Shown in pieces: positions 14,541 to 22,719 of a stretch of 24,329 bases of DNA (position 1 is its first letter; the number at the start of each line of letters is the position of its first letter). A program made the translations under genes and the position numbers. The notes below the pieces were generated by a model. That model saw only the letters and a program-made list of their open reading frames with translations, made no database searches and was not told where the DNA came from. The stretch spans positions 1-24,329 of the forward strand of contig CAYVUV010000251.1 of NCBI GenBank assembly GCA_964455095.1, in the 5' to 3' direction. Origin of the DNA: CAYVUV01 sp964455095. Lineage in GTDB: Bacteria; Desulfobacterota; Binatia; HRBIN30; CADEER01.

Positions 14541-17500
14541 ATGAGCAGTAGGAAGCGAGGTCGGGTTGCGGCGATGGCGGCAGCGCTCGTCGTATGGACC
14601 GCGGCCCAGGCCCTCGCCGGGATCGATCAACAGTTTTTCGTCTCCGCCAACAACAAGCTGTATTTCGCCGTAAAGAGCGATGAAACAGCCGGCATCGGCA
14701 CGCAGGTCACCAGCATCATGATGACCGGCGGCACGGCGATTCCGGTCAATGAGACGTTCAACAATCCCGATAACGTCCTGACCTCGCTGTCGACCCTGCT
14801 AACCGGCAGCATTCTCAACGTGCCGCCCTTGAGCAACATCCGACGCACGGCCCTGTTGAGCGGCTTTACCTCCAACGACATCTTCACCAATCCCGGCAAC
14901 CCGAACTCGAGCGGCTTCGATCCGAACGCCAATGGCGGCGACGGGCTGCTGATTCTCCCCGGCGGCACGCGCACGGTGACGTTCGACGGGTCGGGAACGG
15001 AATCGGTACTGCCGATCACCATGCCGACCGGTGCCGGCGTCGACACCGTGCCGGGAGCGCAGACCGCCATGGTCTCGCGCCGCATCGGCAGCGGCACCTT
15101 CGTCTTCGTCCCGACGATTGTCTTCCCCAACCCGGCCGGCGCGCCGGTCGTGTCCTTCGGTGCGACCTGCGTCGGCGGATCAAACGCCGGCTTCCCGTGC
15201 GACCCTTCCAACCCCGCGCCCGACACCTGTCAGGGCGGCGGGGCGTGCACCAGCCTCGGCGGTGAGGCGCCGGGACAGAACGTGACGCTCGACGATACCG
15301 TCGGCTCGCGCGTCGGCAACCCCGCCTCTCAGGGAGCGGCAGTCGACGGCCTGTTGCTGCGCAACACCAGCGACATCATCATCTTCATGGTCGACTCCGG
15401 TGCGGCCGCCTTCGGCCTCAGCGCCTCGGGCTTCTCCGTCACGGGCACTTGCGAAGGTGGGGTCAACAACAACCAGCCATGCTCGTCCAACACGAGCTGC
15501 ATCGGCGGTACGTGTGGGCCCGGGTTGGCCGCGCGCCATGTGATGAGCACCTCGGGCCAGATCAGCAACCAGCGCTTCAACACGCCGACGCCCACCTCGA
15601 CGCCGACGCGCACGAACACCCCGACTCAGACCCCCACGAAGACACCGACCAACACGGCGAGCCCGACCAACACCCCAACCAATACCCCGACGGCGACCAA
15701 CACGCCGACCGCAACCCCGACGGCGACCCCGACGAATACGGCCACGCCGACCAAAACGCCGACCAGTACGCCGACCAACACCCCGACGGCGACGCCGACA
15801 CGGACGCCGACCAACACCCCGACGAGCACGCCAACCGCGACGCCGACGAAGACGCCCGACTGCGGGAACAGCATCGTCGAGGGCAGCGAACAGTGCGACG
15901 ACGGTAACGAGCTGAACGGCGATTGCTGCTCGGCTACCTGCCTGTACGAACCCCCCGGTTCGCCCTGTCCGGACGACGGCAACACCTGCACCTCCGACCA
16001 GTGCAACAGCACCGGTGTGTGTCAGCACCAGAGCCTGCCCAACGACACGCCGTGCAGCGACGGCGACGAGTGTACGAACGACAACATCTGCGTCAACGGC
16101 GTCTGTCAGACCGGCACGCCGGTGGTGTGCGACGACCACGACGAGTGCACAATCGACTCCTGCGACCCCACGCTGGGGTGCTTGTCGGAGGTCGGCGTCG
16201 AAACCATGGAGTGCGACTCCTGCGCCGACGGCGTCGACAACGACGGGGACGGCGTCATCGACGCGGAGAACCCCAACTGCTCGACGTTCTCGTCGACGCA
16301 GCGCTTCGCGATCATCGGCACCGCGCGCAACGGCCTGCGCAGCCTCCGTTTCGGCCGCAAGGCCGAGGTGATCCCGGCCCCCGATCCGACGCCGGGTGGT
16401 CCGACGCCGGAGTTTACGCCCATTCGCGCCGGCGCCTGCGGCGTCGACTCGCGCGCTTCGGTGGGCGTGTTCGTCAGCGGCACGCTGGCGGTCGACGGCC
16501 TCGCCAAGTTCAGCGGCGGCCAACCACCGGTGCGCATCGGTCACGAGTTCGACAACACCGGCGGCCAGGTGATCACTGGCCTGGCCAAGCCGCTGGTCGG
16601 TCCGGCGGGCATGTGCTCGGACGGCACCAGCAGTTGCACGGGCAGCAACACCTGCCCGGCCGGGTACAGCTGCACGATGCAGCTGACGATCGACCACCCG
16701 GGCAATACCTACGTCAACAAGACCGGCACGGCGACGGATATGACCCGCTGCCTCAACTTCATCGCCGGCGTACCCGACCTCGCCGCCATCATTGCCGGCC
16801 TCGAACGCACCGCGCCGCCGTTGGGTGACATCCGCCGCAAGGCCGGCGACGCCGCCTACGTCATCGATCTCGACGTGCTCGATCCGACGCATACACAAAC
16901 GGTCCTGGACATCGACTCCTTCCGTCTCGGCCGCGCCGGCAGCGTCGTGATCAAGGGCGGCCCCACCCGCGTGGTGGTCCTGCGCGTCTTCGGAGCCTTC
17001 CGCGTCGGCACCCGTTCGCAGATTACGCTCATGGGCGGCCTGTCGCCGGAGAACGTGCTCTGGTACGTGGACGGCACCGGCCGCTCGGCCAAGCTCGGCA
17101 CGCATGCGTCGATCGCCGGTACGATCATCGCCGCGCAGCGACCGAAGATCGCCATTGGCGCCTTCTCGGTCGTCGAAGGGTCGCTGATCGGCAAACGCAT
17201 TCAGATGGGCCGCGAGGCGCGTGTCGTGCACTTCCCCTTCGTGCCGCTGCTCGTCGGTCCCAACGTCGAGGCGTCCACGCTCTCGCTGCGCAAGGTCGCG
17301 CTGCGCTACGACAACTCCGATTCGCGCGACAACGGCCGCGCCAAGGTCATCGGCGTGCTCGACGACAACGATACGGGCGGGACGTTGGTGACTCGCCTCC
17401 TCGCCAACGCGGTCAGCGTGCGCGTGCGCGACGCCGGATTCTACGATGCCACGCTGCCGCTGACTGGCTGCGGCAACAACGGCGGCAGGATTCGCTGCCG

Positions 17501-17732
17501 CAGTACGGACGGCCGCATCCGCGCCAGCATCGTGCCGACGCGACAGGACCCGCTGGTGTACGACGTTTCCATCACGGCGCGGCACCTGTCCTCGCTGACG
17601 GAGACGAGCACCGTGCAGCCGTTCGGCCCGGTCTCCGCCGTGTTGAGCCAGAGCGTGACGGTCCAACGCACCGGCAACATCAGCACCTGCAAGCGCCGCG
17701 GCAACTTCAGCGTCGTCTGCAAGCGGCCGTAA
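14541..17732 (+). CDS. Large secreted modular protein with TPT linker and Cys-rich repeats
   Basis: A 1063-residue exported protein. Residues 1-26 form a signal peptide (RKRGR, hydrophobic core, AQALA cleavage site). Residues 27-346 are a beta-rich region of unknown family with two CxGG-x-C clusters. Residues 347-439 are a Thr/Pro linker of TPT repeats. Residues 441-467 fit the Myxococcus cysteine-rich repeat (CGNSIVEGSEQCDDGN...CCSATC), followed to about 550 by further disulfide-rich CxxD modules and a calcium-type DNDGDGVID loop. Residues about 590-910 are beta-rich; the end of this region (VLRVFGAFRVGT, NVLWYVDGTGRSAKLGT, GTIIAAQ) resembles DUF3494 ice-binding/adhesin-like folds, a tentative match. 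A C-terminal domain with four Cys follows. No LPXTG or autotransporter barrel is seen. A cell-surface or adhesive role is plausible. Confidence 0.9.
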   Translation: MSSRKRGRVAAMAAALVVWTAAQALAGIDQQFFVSANNKLYFAVKSDETAGIGTQVTSIMMTGGTAIPVNETFNNPDNVLTSLSTLLTGSILNVPPLSNIRRTALLSGFTSNDIFTNPGNPNSSGFDPNANGGDGLLILPGGTRTVTFDGSGTESVLPITMPTGAGVDTVPGAQTAMVSRRIGSGTFVFVPTIVFPNPAGAPVVSFGATCVGGSNAGFPCDPSNPAPDTCQGGGACTSLGGEAPGQNVTLDDTVGSRVGNPASQGAAVDGLLLRNTSDIIIFMVDSGAAAFGLSASGFSVTGTCEGGVNNNQPCSSNTSCIGGTCGPGLAARHVMSTSGQISNQRFNTPTPTSTPTRTNTPTQTPTKTPTNTASPTNTPTNTPTATNTPTATPTATPTNTATPTKTPTSTPTNTPTATPTRTPTNTPTSTPTATPTKTPDCGNSIVEGSEQCDDGNELNGDCCSATCLYEPPGSPCPDDGNTCTSDQCNSTGVCQHQSLPNDTPCSDGDECTNDNICVNGVCQTGTPVVCDDHDECTIDSCDPTLGCLSEVGVETMECDSCADGVDNDGDGVIDAENPNCSTFSSTQRFAIIGTARNGLRSLRFGRKAEVIPAPDPTPGGPTPEFTPIRAGACGVDSRASVGVFVSGTLAVDGLAKFSGGQPPVRIGHEFDNTGGQVITGLAKPLVGPAGMCSDGTSSCTGSNTCPAGYSCTMQLTIDHPGNTYVNKTGTATDMTRCLNFIAGVPDLAAIIAGLERTAPPLGDIRRKAGDAAYVIDLDVLDPTHTQTVLDIDSFRLGRAGSVVIKGGPTRVVVLRVFGAFRVGTRSQITLMGGLSPENVLWYVDGTGRSAKLGTHASIAGTIIAAQRPKIAIGAFSVVEGSLIGKRIQMGREARVVHFPFVPLLVGPNVEASTLSLRKVALRYDNSDSRDNGRAKVIGVLDDNDTGGTLVTRLLANAVSVRVRDAGFYDATLPLTGCGNNGGRIRCRSTDGRIRASIVPTRQDPLVYDVSITARHLSSLTETSTVQPFGPVSAVLSQSVTVQRTGNISTCKRRGNFSVVCKRP
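15579..15857 (+). repeat. Low-complexity Thr-Pro coding repeat
   Basis: Within the secreted protein, about 93 codons repeat the pattern ACS-CCG-ACS with Asn, Ala, Ser, Lys, Arg or Gln at every fourth or so residue (for example TPTNTPTATNTPTATPTATP). The DNA is a degenerate 6-/12-nt repeat, likely to vary in copy number by slippage. The product should be an extended, possibly O-glycosylated linker between the N-terminal and Cys-rich domains. Confidence 0.85.
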
Positions 17733-17750
17733 GCCGCGCGCAGTCGGCCG

Positions 17751-18974
17751 TCAGCCGGCCGCGGCCACCAGTGATTCCGCCACGGCGCGCAAGGCGCGCG
17801 CGCCGTCGGCGTCACTGATGGTCAGCGGCGGTGCCAGGCGCACCACCGTGTCGCGGTGCAGAGTCCAGTTCAGGATCACGCCGCGTTCCAACGCCGCGCG
17901 GCAGAACGCCGCCGTCAGCTCCGGCGTTGCGAGCTCGAGGCCGATGAGCATGCCCTTGCCGCGCACGGCGCGCAGGCCGGGGCCGACGAGACCTGCCAGC
18001 TCCGCGCGCCATGCTGCCCCGAGGCGCGCCGCGCGTTCTGGCAGGCCTTCACGTCGCGCATAGTGCAGCGCCGCCAGGCCAGCCGCGCACGCGAGCGGGT
18101 GCCCGCCGAACGTCGTCACGTGGGCGAGGGGCGGGTTGTCCGCCAGCGTGGCCATCACCGCGGGCCGCGCCAGGAAGGCGCCGAGCGGCAGGCCGCCGCC
18201 GAGGGCCTTCGCCAGCACGAGGACGTCGGGACAGACGCCCCAGTGCTGGCACGCAAACCAGCGCCCGGTGCGCCCCATTCCCGTCAGCACCTCGTCGCAG
18301 ATCAACAGCGCACCGGTGGCGTCGCAGCGCGCCCGCAACGCCGGAAGGAATTCGTCACCCGGCACGCGCACCCCGCCCTCGCCCTGAATGGGCTCGACCA
18401 CCACCGCCGCGACCGACTCGTCGATCCGGCGCAGGGCCCCCACGTCGTCGAACGGCAGAAAGCGCACGTCCTTGAGCAGTGGTTCGAACGGCTTGCGATA
18501 GCGCGGATTGCCGCACACCGACAGCGCCCCCATGGTGTCGCCGTGGTAGCTGCCGTGAAATGCGACGAAGCGCGTGCGCCGGGTGTGTTTCCGCGCCAGC
18601 TTGAGCGCCCCCTCGATCGCCTCGGCGCCGCTGTTGGCGAAGAAAGTCATCGACAGGTCACCCGGTGCCAGCGCCGCCAATTCGCGCGCCAGCTCGACCT
18701 GCGGCGCCAGCACCCCCTCGCCGTAGACGAGGACGTGCAAGTAGCGCTCGGCCTGCGCGCGCACGGCCGCCAGCACCTCCGGGTTGCCGTGGCCGACGTT
18801 GGCGACACCCATACCGGCGAGCAGGTCCAGGTACTCCCGGCCCGCCGTGTCCCACACGCTGCTGCCGTCCGCCCGCGCCACCTCCAGTCCGAGCGGTGTC
18901 GGCGAAGTCTGGCCGACGTAGCGCAGGAAATCGCGCCCCAATGGGCTCGGCTCAGCGCGCTTGGCGGTGCTCAT
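17751..18974 (-). CDS. Class III PLP-dependent aminotransferase
   Basis: A 407-residue fold-type I aminotransferase of the acetylornithine/omega-aminotransferase class. Key residues are the PLP phosphate loop NSGAEA (114-119), aromatic stacking region FHGSYHGDTMGALS, D227 (CDEVLTGMGRTGR) and the Schiff-base lysine K256 (LAKALGGGLPLGA). FGGHPLACAAGLAAL follows. Members transfer amino groups to aldehydes or ketones. ArgD activity is possible, but no arginine genes are near. The gene overlaps the LuxC-like gene by 23 bp (18952-18974), implying translational coupling and a shared pathway; the aldehyde made by the reductase would be a natural amino acceptor. The C-terminal end converges on the secreted-protein gene with 18 bp between stops. 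Confidence 0.9.
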   Translation of the reverse strand: MSTAKRAEPSPLGRDFLRYVGQTSPTPLGLEVARADGSSVWDTAGREYLDLLAGMGVANVGHGNPEVLAAVRAQAERYLHVLVYGEGVLAPQVELARELAALAPGDLSMTFFANSGAEAIEGALKLARKHTRRTRFVAFHGSYHGDTMGALSVCGNPRYRKPFEPLLKDVRFLPFDDVGALRRIDESVAAVVVEPIQGEGGVRVPGDEFLPALRARCDATGALLICDEVLTGMGRTGRWFACQHWGVCPDVLVLAKALGGGLPLGAFLARPAVMATLADNPPLAHVTTFGGHPLACAAGLAALHYARREGLPERAARLGAAWRAELAGLVGPGLRAVRGKGMLIGLELATPELTAAFCRAALERGVILNWTLHRDTVVRLAPPLTISDADGARALRAVAESLVAAAG

Positions 18975-20253
18975 CTTCGCCCCTGGTCACCCAGTCGCCG
19001 ACGCGCGGCCGCCCGCCGAGACGCCAGTCGAGCGGCGGTTGCTGCATCTCGCCGAGGCGACAGATGCGATGCACGCCGATGCGATCGAGCAGCGCGTACA
19101 GTGCCGGCCAGCGCGCCGCCGGTGCCGCCACCCCCGCGGCCTCGAGCCGCGGTCGCGCGTTGACCAATATCGGCCCCAAATCGCCTACCCGCGCCAGCGG
19201 CAGCACGCGCAGTGAACGGCAGAGCGGCGTCGGGCGGAAGATCGGCTCCGGCTCGACGACGATGGTCCCCTCGTCCAGTGCCTCCGCGGCACACAGCGTC
19301 ACCGCTTCACCGGCGAGCTGGCGCCATTCGGCCTCGTCGCGCCAGCGCCGCACGGCGAGCGCATCCGACTCCGCCGTCTCGCCGGGCGGCAGCTCACGGG
19401 CCAGGGTGCGCAGCGGCGCCAGGCAATGCGCGGCGAACCGCCGCGCCGCCTCGACGTCACCTTCGACAAAGCAGACCTGCGGGGAGAGACAGCCGCGCTG
19501 GTCCCAGATCGCCACGTCGCGCGCCAGCGCCGCCGCCGTCTCTGGCTCGTCGATCACCTCGCGGGCGACGACGGCAAAGCTCACCTTGTATCCGTGGCCG
19601 ATGAACCGCGTCGCACAGCGCGCCCGCAGATCGTCCACGCTGGCGTCGGAGCCCGACGCCACGACCAGATCCGCCGCGGCGCAGACCGCCTGCTCGCAGC
19701 CGTGCTCGCCGCCGCGCCAGTAGCGCGCGGCGACGCAGGCGCCGAAGTCGGCATCGCGCGCGGCCAGCGAGCGCGCCCACAGCAGCGGGAAAAGCCGATC
19801 GCCCTGCGCCGCCTTCACCAGCGCCGCGGACTTGAGCGCCAGGGTCAAGGCTACCGGAATGGCGGCTTGACCGGGCAGATTGCCGGCGCTGATGTGCGCG
19901 ATGAGGTGCGGATGGCGCACCGGCCGCGCGCCGATCTCGTCGCGGAGCAAAGCCGCCACGGCCGGCGCGCGCAGCGGCTCGATCATGGACGGCAAGCCGT
20001 AGCGGATCATGGCGGGCGAGAACCCGGTCGCGTTGGGCAACAGCGCTTCGGCCTCGCGGCGCCAGATCGAGTCGGGTTGCAACCACTCGGCGACCACGGC
20101 GTCGAGACTGGCGAGGATGTCGTCGAGCGACCGCGCCGCCAAGCGCTGCCGCGCGGCGCGCAGATCGGCACAGAGCGTTGCTAGTTGCGCGGCGTCGATT
20201 GCGCCGGGGACCTGGTCGGCCGGCTCTCCCGGTAGCGCGGCGGGCGGAGCCAT
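18952..20253 (-). CDS. LuxC-like acyl-CoA/acyl-protein reductase
   Basis: A 433-residue member of the LuxC family, aldehyde-dehydrogenase-fold enzymes that reduce acyl thioesters to aldehydes with NADPH. The nucleotide-site motif HISAGNLPG (120-128) and the presumed acyl-accepting active-site C255 in WDQRGCLSPQVCFVE (250-264) are in place. The C-terminus (GRPRVGDWVTRGEDE) matches the family's end. The ATG at 20253 overlaps the LuxE-like stop codon by one base (TAATG), a strong sign of coupled translation; the frame is open further upstream but only as an antisense-of-frame reading through the LuxE-like gene. Its partner LuxE-like protein should feed it acyl groups. No luciferase (luxAB) or acyltransferase (luxD) is in the window, so bioluminescence is unlikely. 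Confidence 0.88.
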   Translation of the reverse strand: MAPPAALPGEPADQVPGAIDAAQLATLCADLRAARQRLAARSLDDILASLDAVVAEWLQPDSIWRREAEALLPNATGFSPAMIRYGLPSMIEPLRAPAVAALLRDEIGARPVRHPHLIAHISAGNLPGQAAIPVALTLALKSAALVKAAQGDRLFPLLWARSLAARDADFGACVAARYWRGGEHGCEQAVCAAADLVVASGSDASVDDLRARCATRFIGHGYKVSFAVVAREVIDEPETAAALARDVAIWDQRGCLSPQVCFVEGDVEAARRFAAHCLAPLRTLARELPPGETAESDALAVRRWRDEAEWRQLAGEAVTLCAAEALDEGTIVVEPEPIFRPTPLCRSLRVLPLARVGDLGPILVNARPRLEAAGVAAPAARWPALYALLDRIGVHRICRLGEMQQPPLDWRLGGRPRVGDWVTRGEDEHRQAR

Positions 20254-21323
20254 TACGCAGCCTCCCACTCGGCCAGGCTCAGCGAGCACCCGCGCACCTC
20301 GGCCCCGTCGGCGCGACCGAGCAGCTCGAATCCGTGCGCAGTCTCGCGCCCGACGTCTTCGGTCAACACCGCCATGGCCGAACCGGCGTTGGCGAGGTCG
20401 ACGTGGCACAGCAGCCCGCGCTGCCCGGCGGGCAGCGGCGCCAGCGACAGCGGGTCGAGCACCAGGGTGCGGGCCCAGTGCGGGCCAACCTTGGTGCGCG
20501 GCCGATGGCGGCCGGCGACCCGGTCGGCGATGACGGAGTCGTAGAACTGGCTCGACAGCTCGGCCATGCCGTACTCGTTGACACAGAAGTAGCCCGGTAC
20601 GGCGAATGTGCTCCAGCAGGCGTGCAACAGGCCGTGGCGCGACAGGGGGCGCGGCGCGCCCTTGTCGCCGCCGGTGTCCATGATGCGGCTGCCGTGCGGC
20701 AGCCGAAAGGTCAGGGCATGCGCGCGGGCGTAGTCGAGAAAGTGTATCAGCGCCCCCGTCGTCGCCAGCAGACAGGCCGGTTGACCGCTGCGCTCGACGG
20801 CCTGCAGCAACTCGACAGCACCGGCAAAGTCGGGCTGGTCGCCCTGCAGCGCGTAGGCGCTCTCCGCGTCGCCGAACGTTTCCATCGCCCACGCCACCAT
20901 CTGCGCCAGCGACGACTCCGGCCGCGCGGCCGCGCGCGGGATCAGGGCGACCAGCTGCATGTGGGGAACATCGGGAAACAGGAAGGCGCGCAGGCCGTTG
21001 ACGGCCGAACGATGGTAGAGCCGCAGGTCGGGCACCATATGCCGCGAGCGCAGGTTGGGTCCCACCGTCGTGCCAGTCGACAGGAACGTGCGCGCCGGTG
21101 GGCCGCAGCACAGCTCGACGTGCTTGAAGGCGCGGATCGGCACCGGCGGAACGGCGCGCCAGTCGGTGACGGTATCTGGGGTGCGCGCACGGGCGAGGCA
21201 AAAGCGCCGGTACGCTTCGCAGTGGGCGAATTGATGCGCGAACACGGCCAGCGCCAGCGGTTCGAATCCCCCGGCGCCGGCATCGTCGATGTAGGCGAGG
21301 ATCTGATCGTGCAGCGCGTGCAC
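20253..21323 (-). CDS. LuxE-like acyl-protein synthetase
   Basis: A 356-residue adenylate-forming enzyme of the LuxE / acyl-protein synthetase family, which activates a carboxylic acid with ATP and passes the acyl group to LuxC via a cysteine. Visible motifs are PVPIRAFKHVEL (61-72), the phosphate-binding STGTTVGP (82-89), MDTGGDKG, CVNEYGMAELSSQFYDS and a C-terminal GRADGAEVRGCSL. C346, ten residues from the end, recalls the acyl-accepting C-terminal cysteine (C364) of Vibrio harveyi LuxE. The start is a GTG at 21323 with only a weak upstream AGG, so it is moderately certain. It is the first gene of the three-gene operon and is divergent from the LamG-like gene, 136 bp away. Confidence 0.87.
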   Translation of the reverse strand: MHALHDQILAYIDDAGAGGFEPLALAVFAHQFAHCEAYRRFCLARARTPDTVTDWRAVPPVPIRAFKHVELCCGPPARTFLSTGTTVGPNLRSRHMVPDLRLYHRSAVNGLRAFLFPDVPHMQLVALIPRAAARPESSLAQMVAWAMETFGDAESAYALQGDQPDFAGAVELLQAVERSGQPACLLATTGALIHFLDYARAHALTFRLPHGSRIMDTGGDKGAPRPLSRHGLLHACWSTFAVPGYFCVNEYGMAELSSQFYDSVIADRVAGRHRPRTKVGPHWARTLVLDPLSLAPLPAGQRGLLCHVDLANAGSAMAVLTEDVGRETAHGFELLGRADGAEVRGCSLSLAEWEAA

Positions 21324-21459
21324 GCCGGGAACCTAGCACGCGGCCCGCACAGGGGGAACGCGCCTGGCCCGCGCTCGGCGGGCCTTGACACACAGGAGCT
21401 GGATCGCCAACCTTCGAGGCGCCACGTCAGCTGCCCTGCACCAACGGAGTCGCGACACA

Positions 21460-22527
21460 ATGGAACGCGCACAGATCGTCGTCATTGCAATCGTCGTCGC
21501 CGCTCTCGGCCTCTTCGGATTGAAAATCTGGTCTGATCGGACTGCGCAAGACAGCCTGATCGACGCGGAAGCGGGAGGTGGGCGAAACCACCTATCCGGC
21601 GCCGGCGGTGGACTGAACGAACCGGGTCACGGCCGCCTCGATGCACCGGGCGCGGGCGGCAGTCGCCGCGTCGGGGGTGGCGCGGGCGGCGGGGCCAACG
21701 TGGCGGGCGGCCGCGCGGGTGCAGGCGGCGGCGCAGCTGGGTTGGGCGGGCAGACGGCGCGCTCGGGATCTGCCGCCCTCGCGGGCGGTGTCGGGCAGGG
21801 AGCCGGCCATCGCACCGCGATCGGCTCCGGCGTCGGCGGCGCCATGGCAGACGGCACCAGGCCAGGCGCACGCCCCGTCGATCGGCCCGACCTGGTCGAC
21901 TTCCTCGGCGCGCAGAAACCGAGCGGCGACATCGGTGGCGATCCGCGCAGCGGCGACGCCGAGGATGTCGCGTTGGAAGTCAAATCGACCGACGACTCGG
22001 CGCAGGCCGCCGAGAAGCGCGACATCGACGAGCCCGAAGACGGCGATCCCGGTATCAAGTTTACCGAGGGCTCGCAGCTCAAGTTCCCCGATGCCGGCAA
22101 CGCCAACGGCGACGCCGGCACCATCTCGTTCGACATCGAGCCGCAGTGGAAGGGCAGCGACAAGACCGACAACTCGCTGGTGACGATCAAGGACGAGCAC
22201 GGCTTCGCCAACCGACTCGAGCTGGTCAAGAACGGCCGTTACCTGCGCTTCATCGTCGCCGACAACGAGCGCGAGGCCGACATCAGCGTTCCGATCGACA
22301 ACTGGGAGCCGGGCGAGCGGCACAGTATCACGGCCTCGTGGGGCGAGGCGCGCACCTCGCTGTACATCGATGGTCAGCTGGCGGGTTCCAACACCTACTC
22401 CGGCACGTTCGACATCGCGCCCGGCACGCCGCTCTATCTCGGCTCCGACTACCGCAGCAGCAGCTACGGCGGCGCCAACGCCACCATCCGCGACTTCACG
22501 CTGTTCAAGAACTCGCGCCACCCGTAG
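21460..22527 (+). CDS. Membrane-anchored Gly-rich protein with LamG-like domain
   Basis: A 355-residue protein of unknown function. Residues 6-24 form one transmembrane or uncleaved signal segment (IVVIAIVVAALGLFGLKIW). Residues about 36-136 are a low-complexity Gly/Ala-rich linker. An acidic stretch follows (about 160-198). Residues about 199-350 look like a concanavalin/LamG jelly-roll (GIKFTEGSQLKF, GTISFDIEPQW, HSITASWGEARTSLYIDGQLAGS, PLYLGSDYRSS). The ATG at 21460 has GGAG about 11 nt upstream; an earlier in-frame start at 21385 would add 25 polar residues ahead of the membrane segment and is less likely. A TTGACA hexamer at 21385-21390 could be a -35 box, without a clear -10. It would display a carbohydrate- or protein-binding domain outside the membrane. 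Confidence 0.85.
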   Translation: MERAQIVVIAIVVAALGLFGLKIWSDRTAQDSLIDAEAGGGRNHLSGAGGGLNEPGHGRLDAPGAGGSRRVGGGAGGGANVAGGRAGAGGGAAGLGGQTARSGSAALAGGVGQGAGHRTAIGSGVGGAMADGTRPGARPVDRPDLVDFLGAQKPSGDIGGDPRSGDAEDVALEVKSTDDSAQAAEKRDIDEPEDGDPGIKFTEGSQLKFPDAGNANGDAGTISFDIEPQWKGSDKTDNSLVTIKDEHGFANRLELVKNGRYLRFIVADNEREADISVPIDNWEPGERHSITASWGEARTSLYIDGQLAGSNTYSGTFDIAPGTPLYLGSDYRSSSYGGANATIRDFTLFKNSRHP

Positions 22528-22567
22528 TCGCCGACCGTCGGCCGGACGGCCGAGGCCGTCTCCGACC

Positions 22568-22636
22568 GGGAGGGCGAGGCTCCCGCCGAGCCGCGTCTCG
22601 GAGTCCTGGAAGGCTCGGCAGGAGCCTCGCCCTCCC
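22568..22636. repeat. Inverted repeat, GGGAGGGCGAGGCTCC type
   Basis: GGGAGGGCGAGGCTCC (22568-22583) is perfectly complementary to 22621-22636, and inside it GCCGAGCC (22585-22592) pairs with GGCTCGGC (22612-22619), giving a 24-bp stem with one-base bulges. I recognise this as a dispersed repeat seen in GC-rich environmental genomes, where it is often mistranslated as GGRGSCRA. It lies between the LamG-like gene and the groEL terminator. Confidence 0.8.
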
Positions 22637-22655
22637 AAGTAAGGTTCCAAAAGAA

Positions 22656-22688
22656 AAGGGGCGCTCTGCCAATGGCAGAGCGCCCCTT
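22656..22688. terminator. Bidirectional intrinsic terminator
   Basis: A perfect 15-bp stem (AAGGGGCGCTCTGCC, 22656-22670, with 22674-22688) closes a 3-nt loop. On the minus strand it is followed by TTTTCTTTT, ideal for ending the groEL transcript 32 bp after its stop codon. On the plus strand it is followed by CTTTCTT, so it can also end the LamG-like gene transcript. Confidence 0.9.
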
Positions 22689-22719
22689 CTTTCTTACAGG
22701 AGCGGCGGCGGCGCCGTTC

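Noticed and set aside
15180..17666. An 828-codon open frame on the minus strand, opposite the secreted protein
   Set aside because: Composition is dominated by Arg, Ala, Gly and Val with no motifs; the plus-strand frame has a signal peptide, ribosome site and known repeats.
17733..17750. Terminator between the convergent secreted-protein and aminotransferase genes
   Set aside because: The 18-bp gap and its flanks are GC-rich with GGCCG-type partial symmetries but no clear stem with a T-run.
17751..21323. Bioluminescence (lux) operon
   Set aside because: LuxC- and LuxE-like genes are present, but neither luciferase subunit nor LuxD is in the window, and an aminotransferase takes their place.
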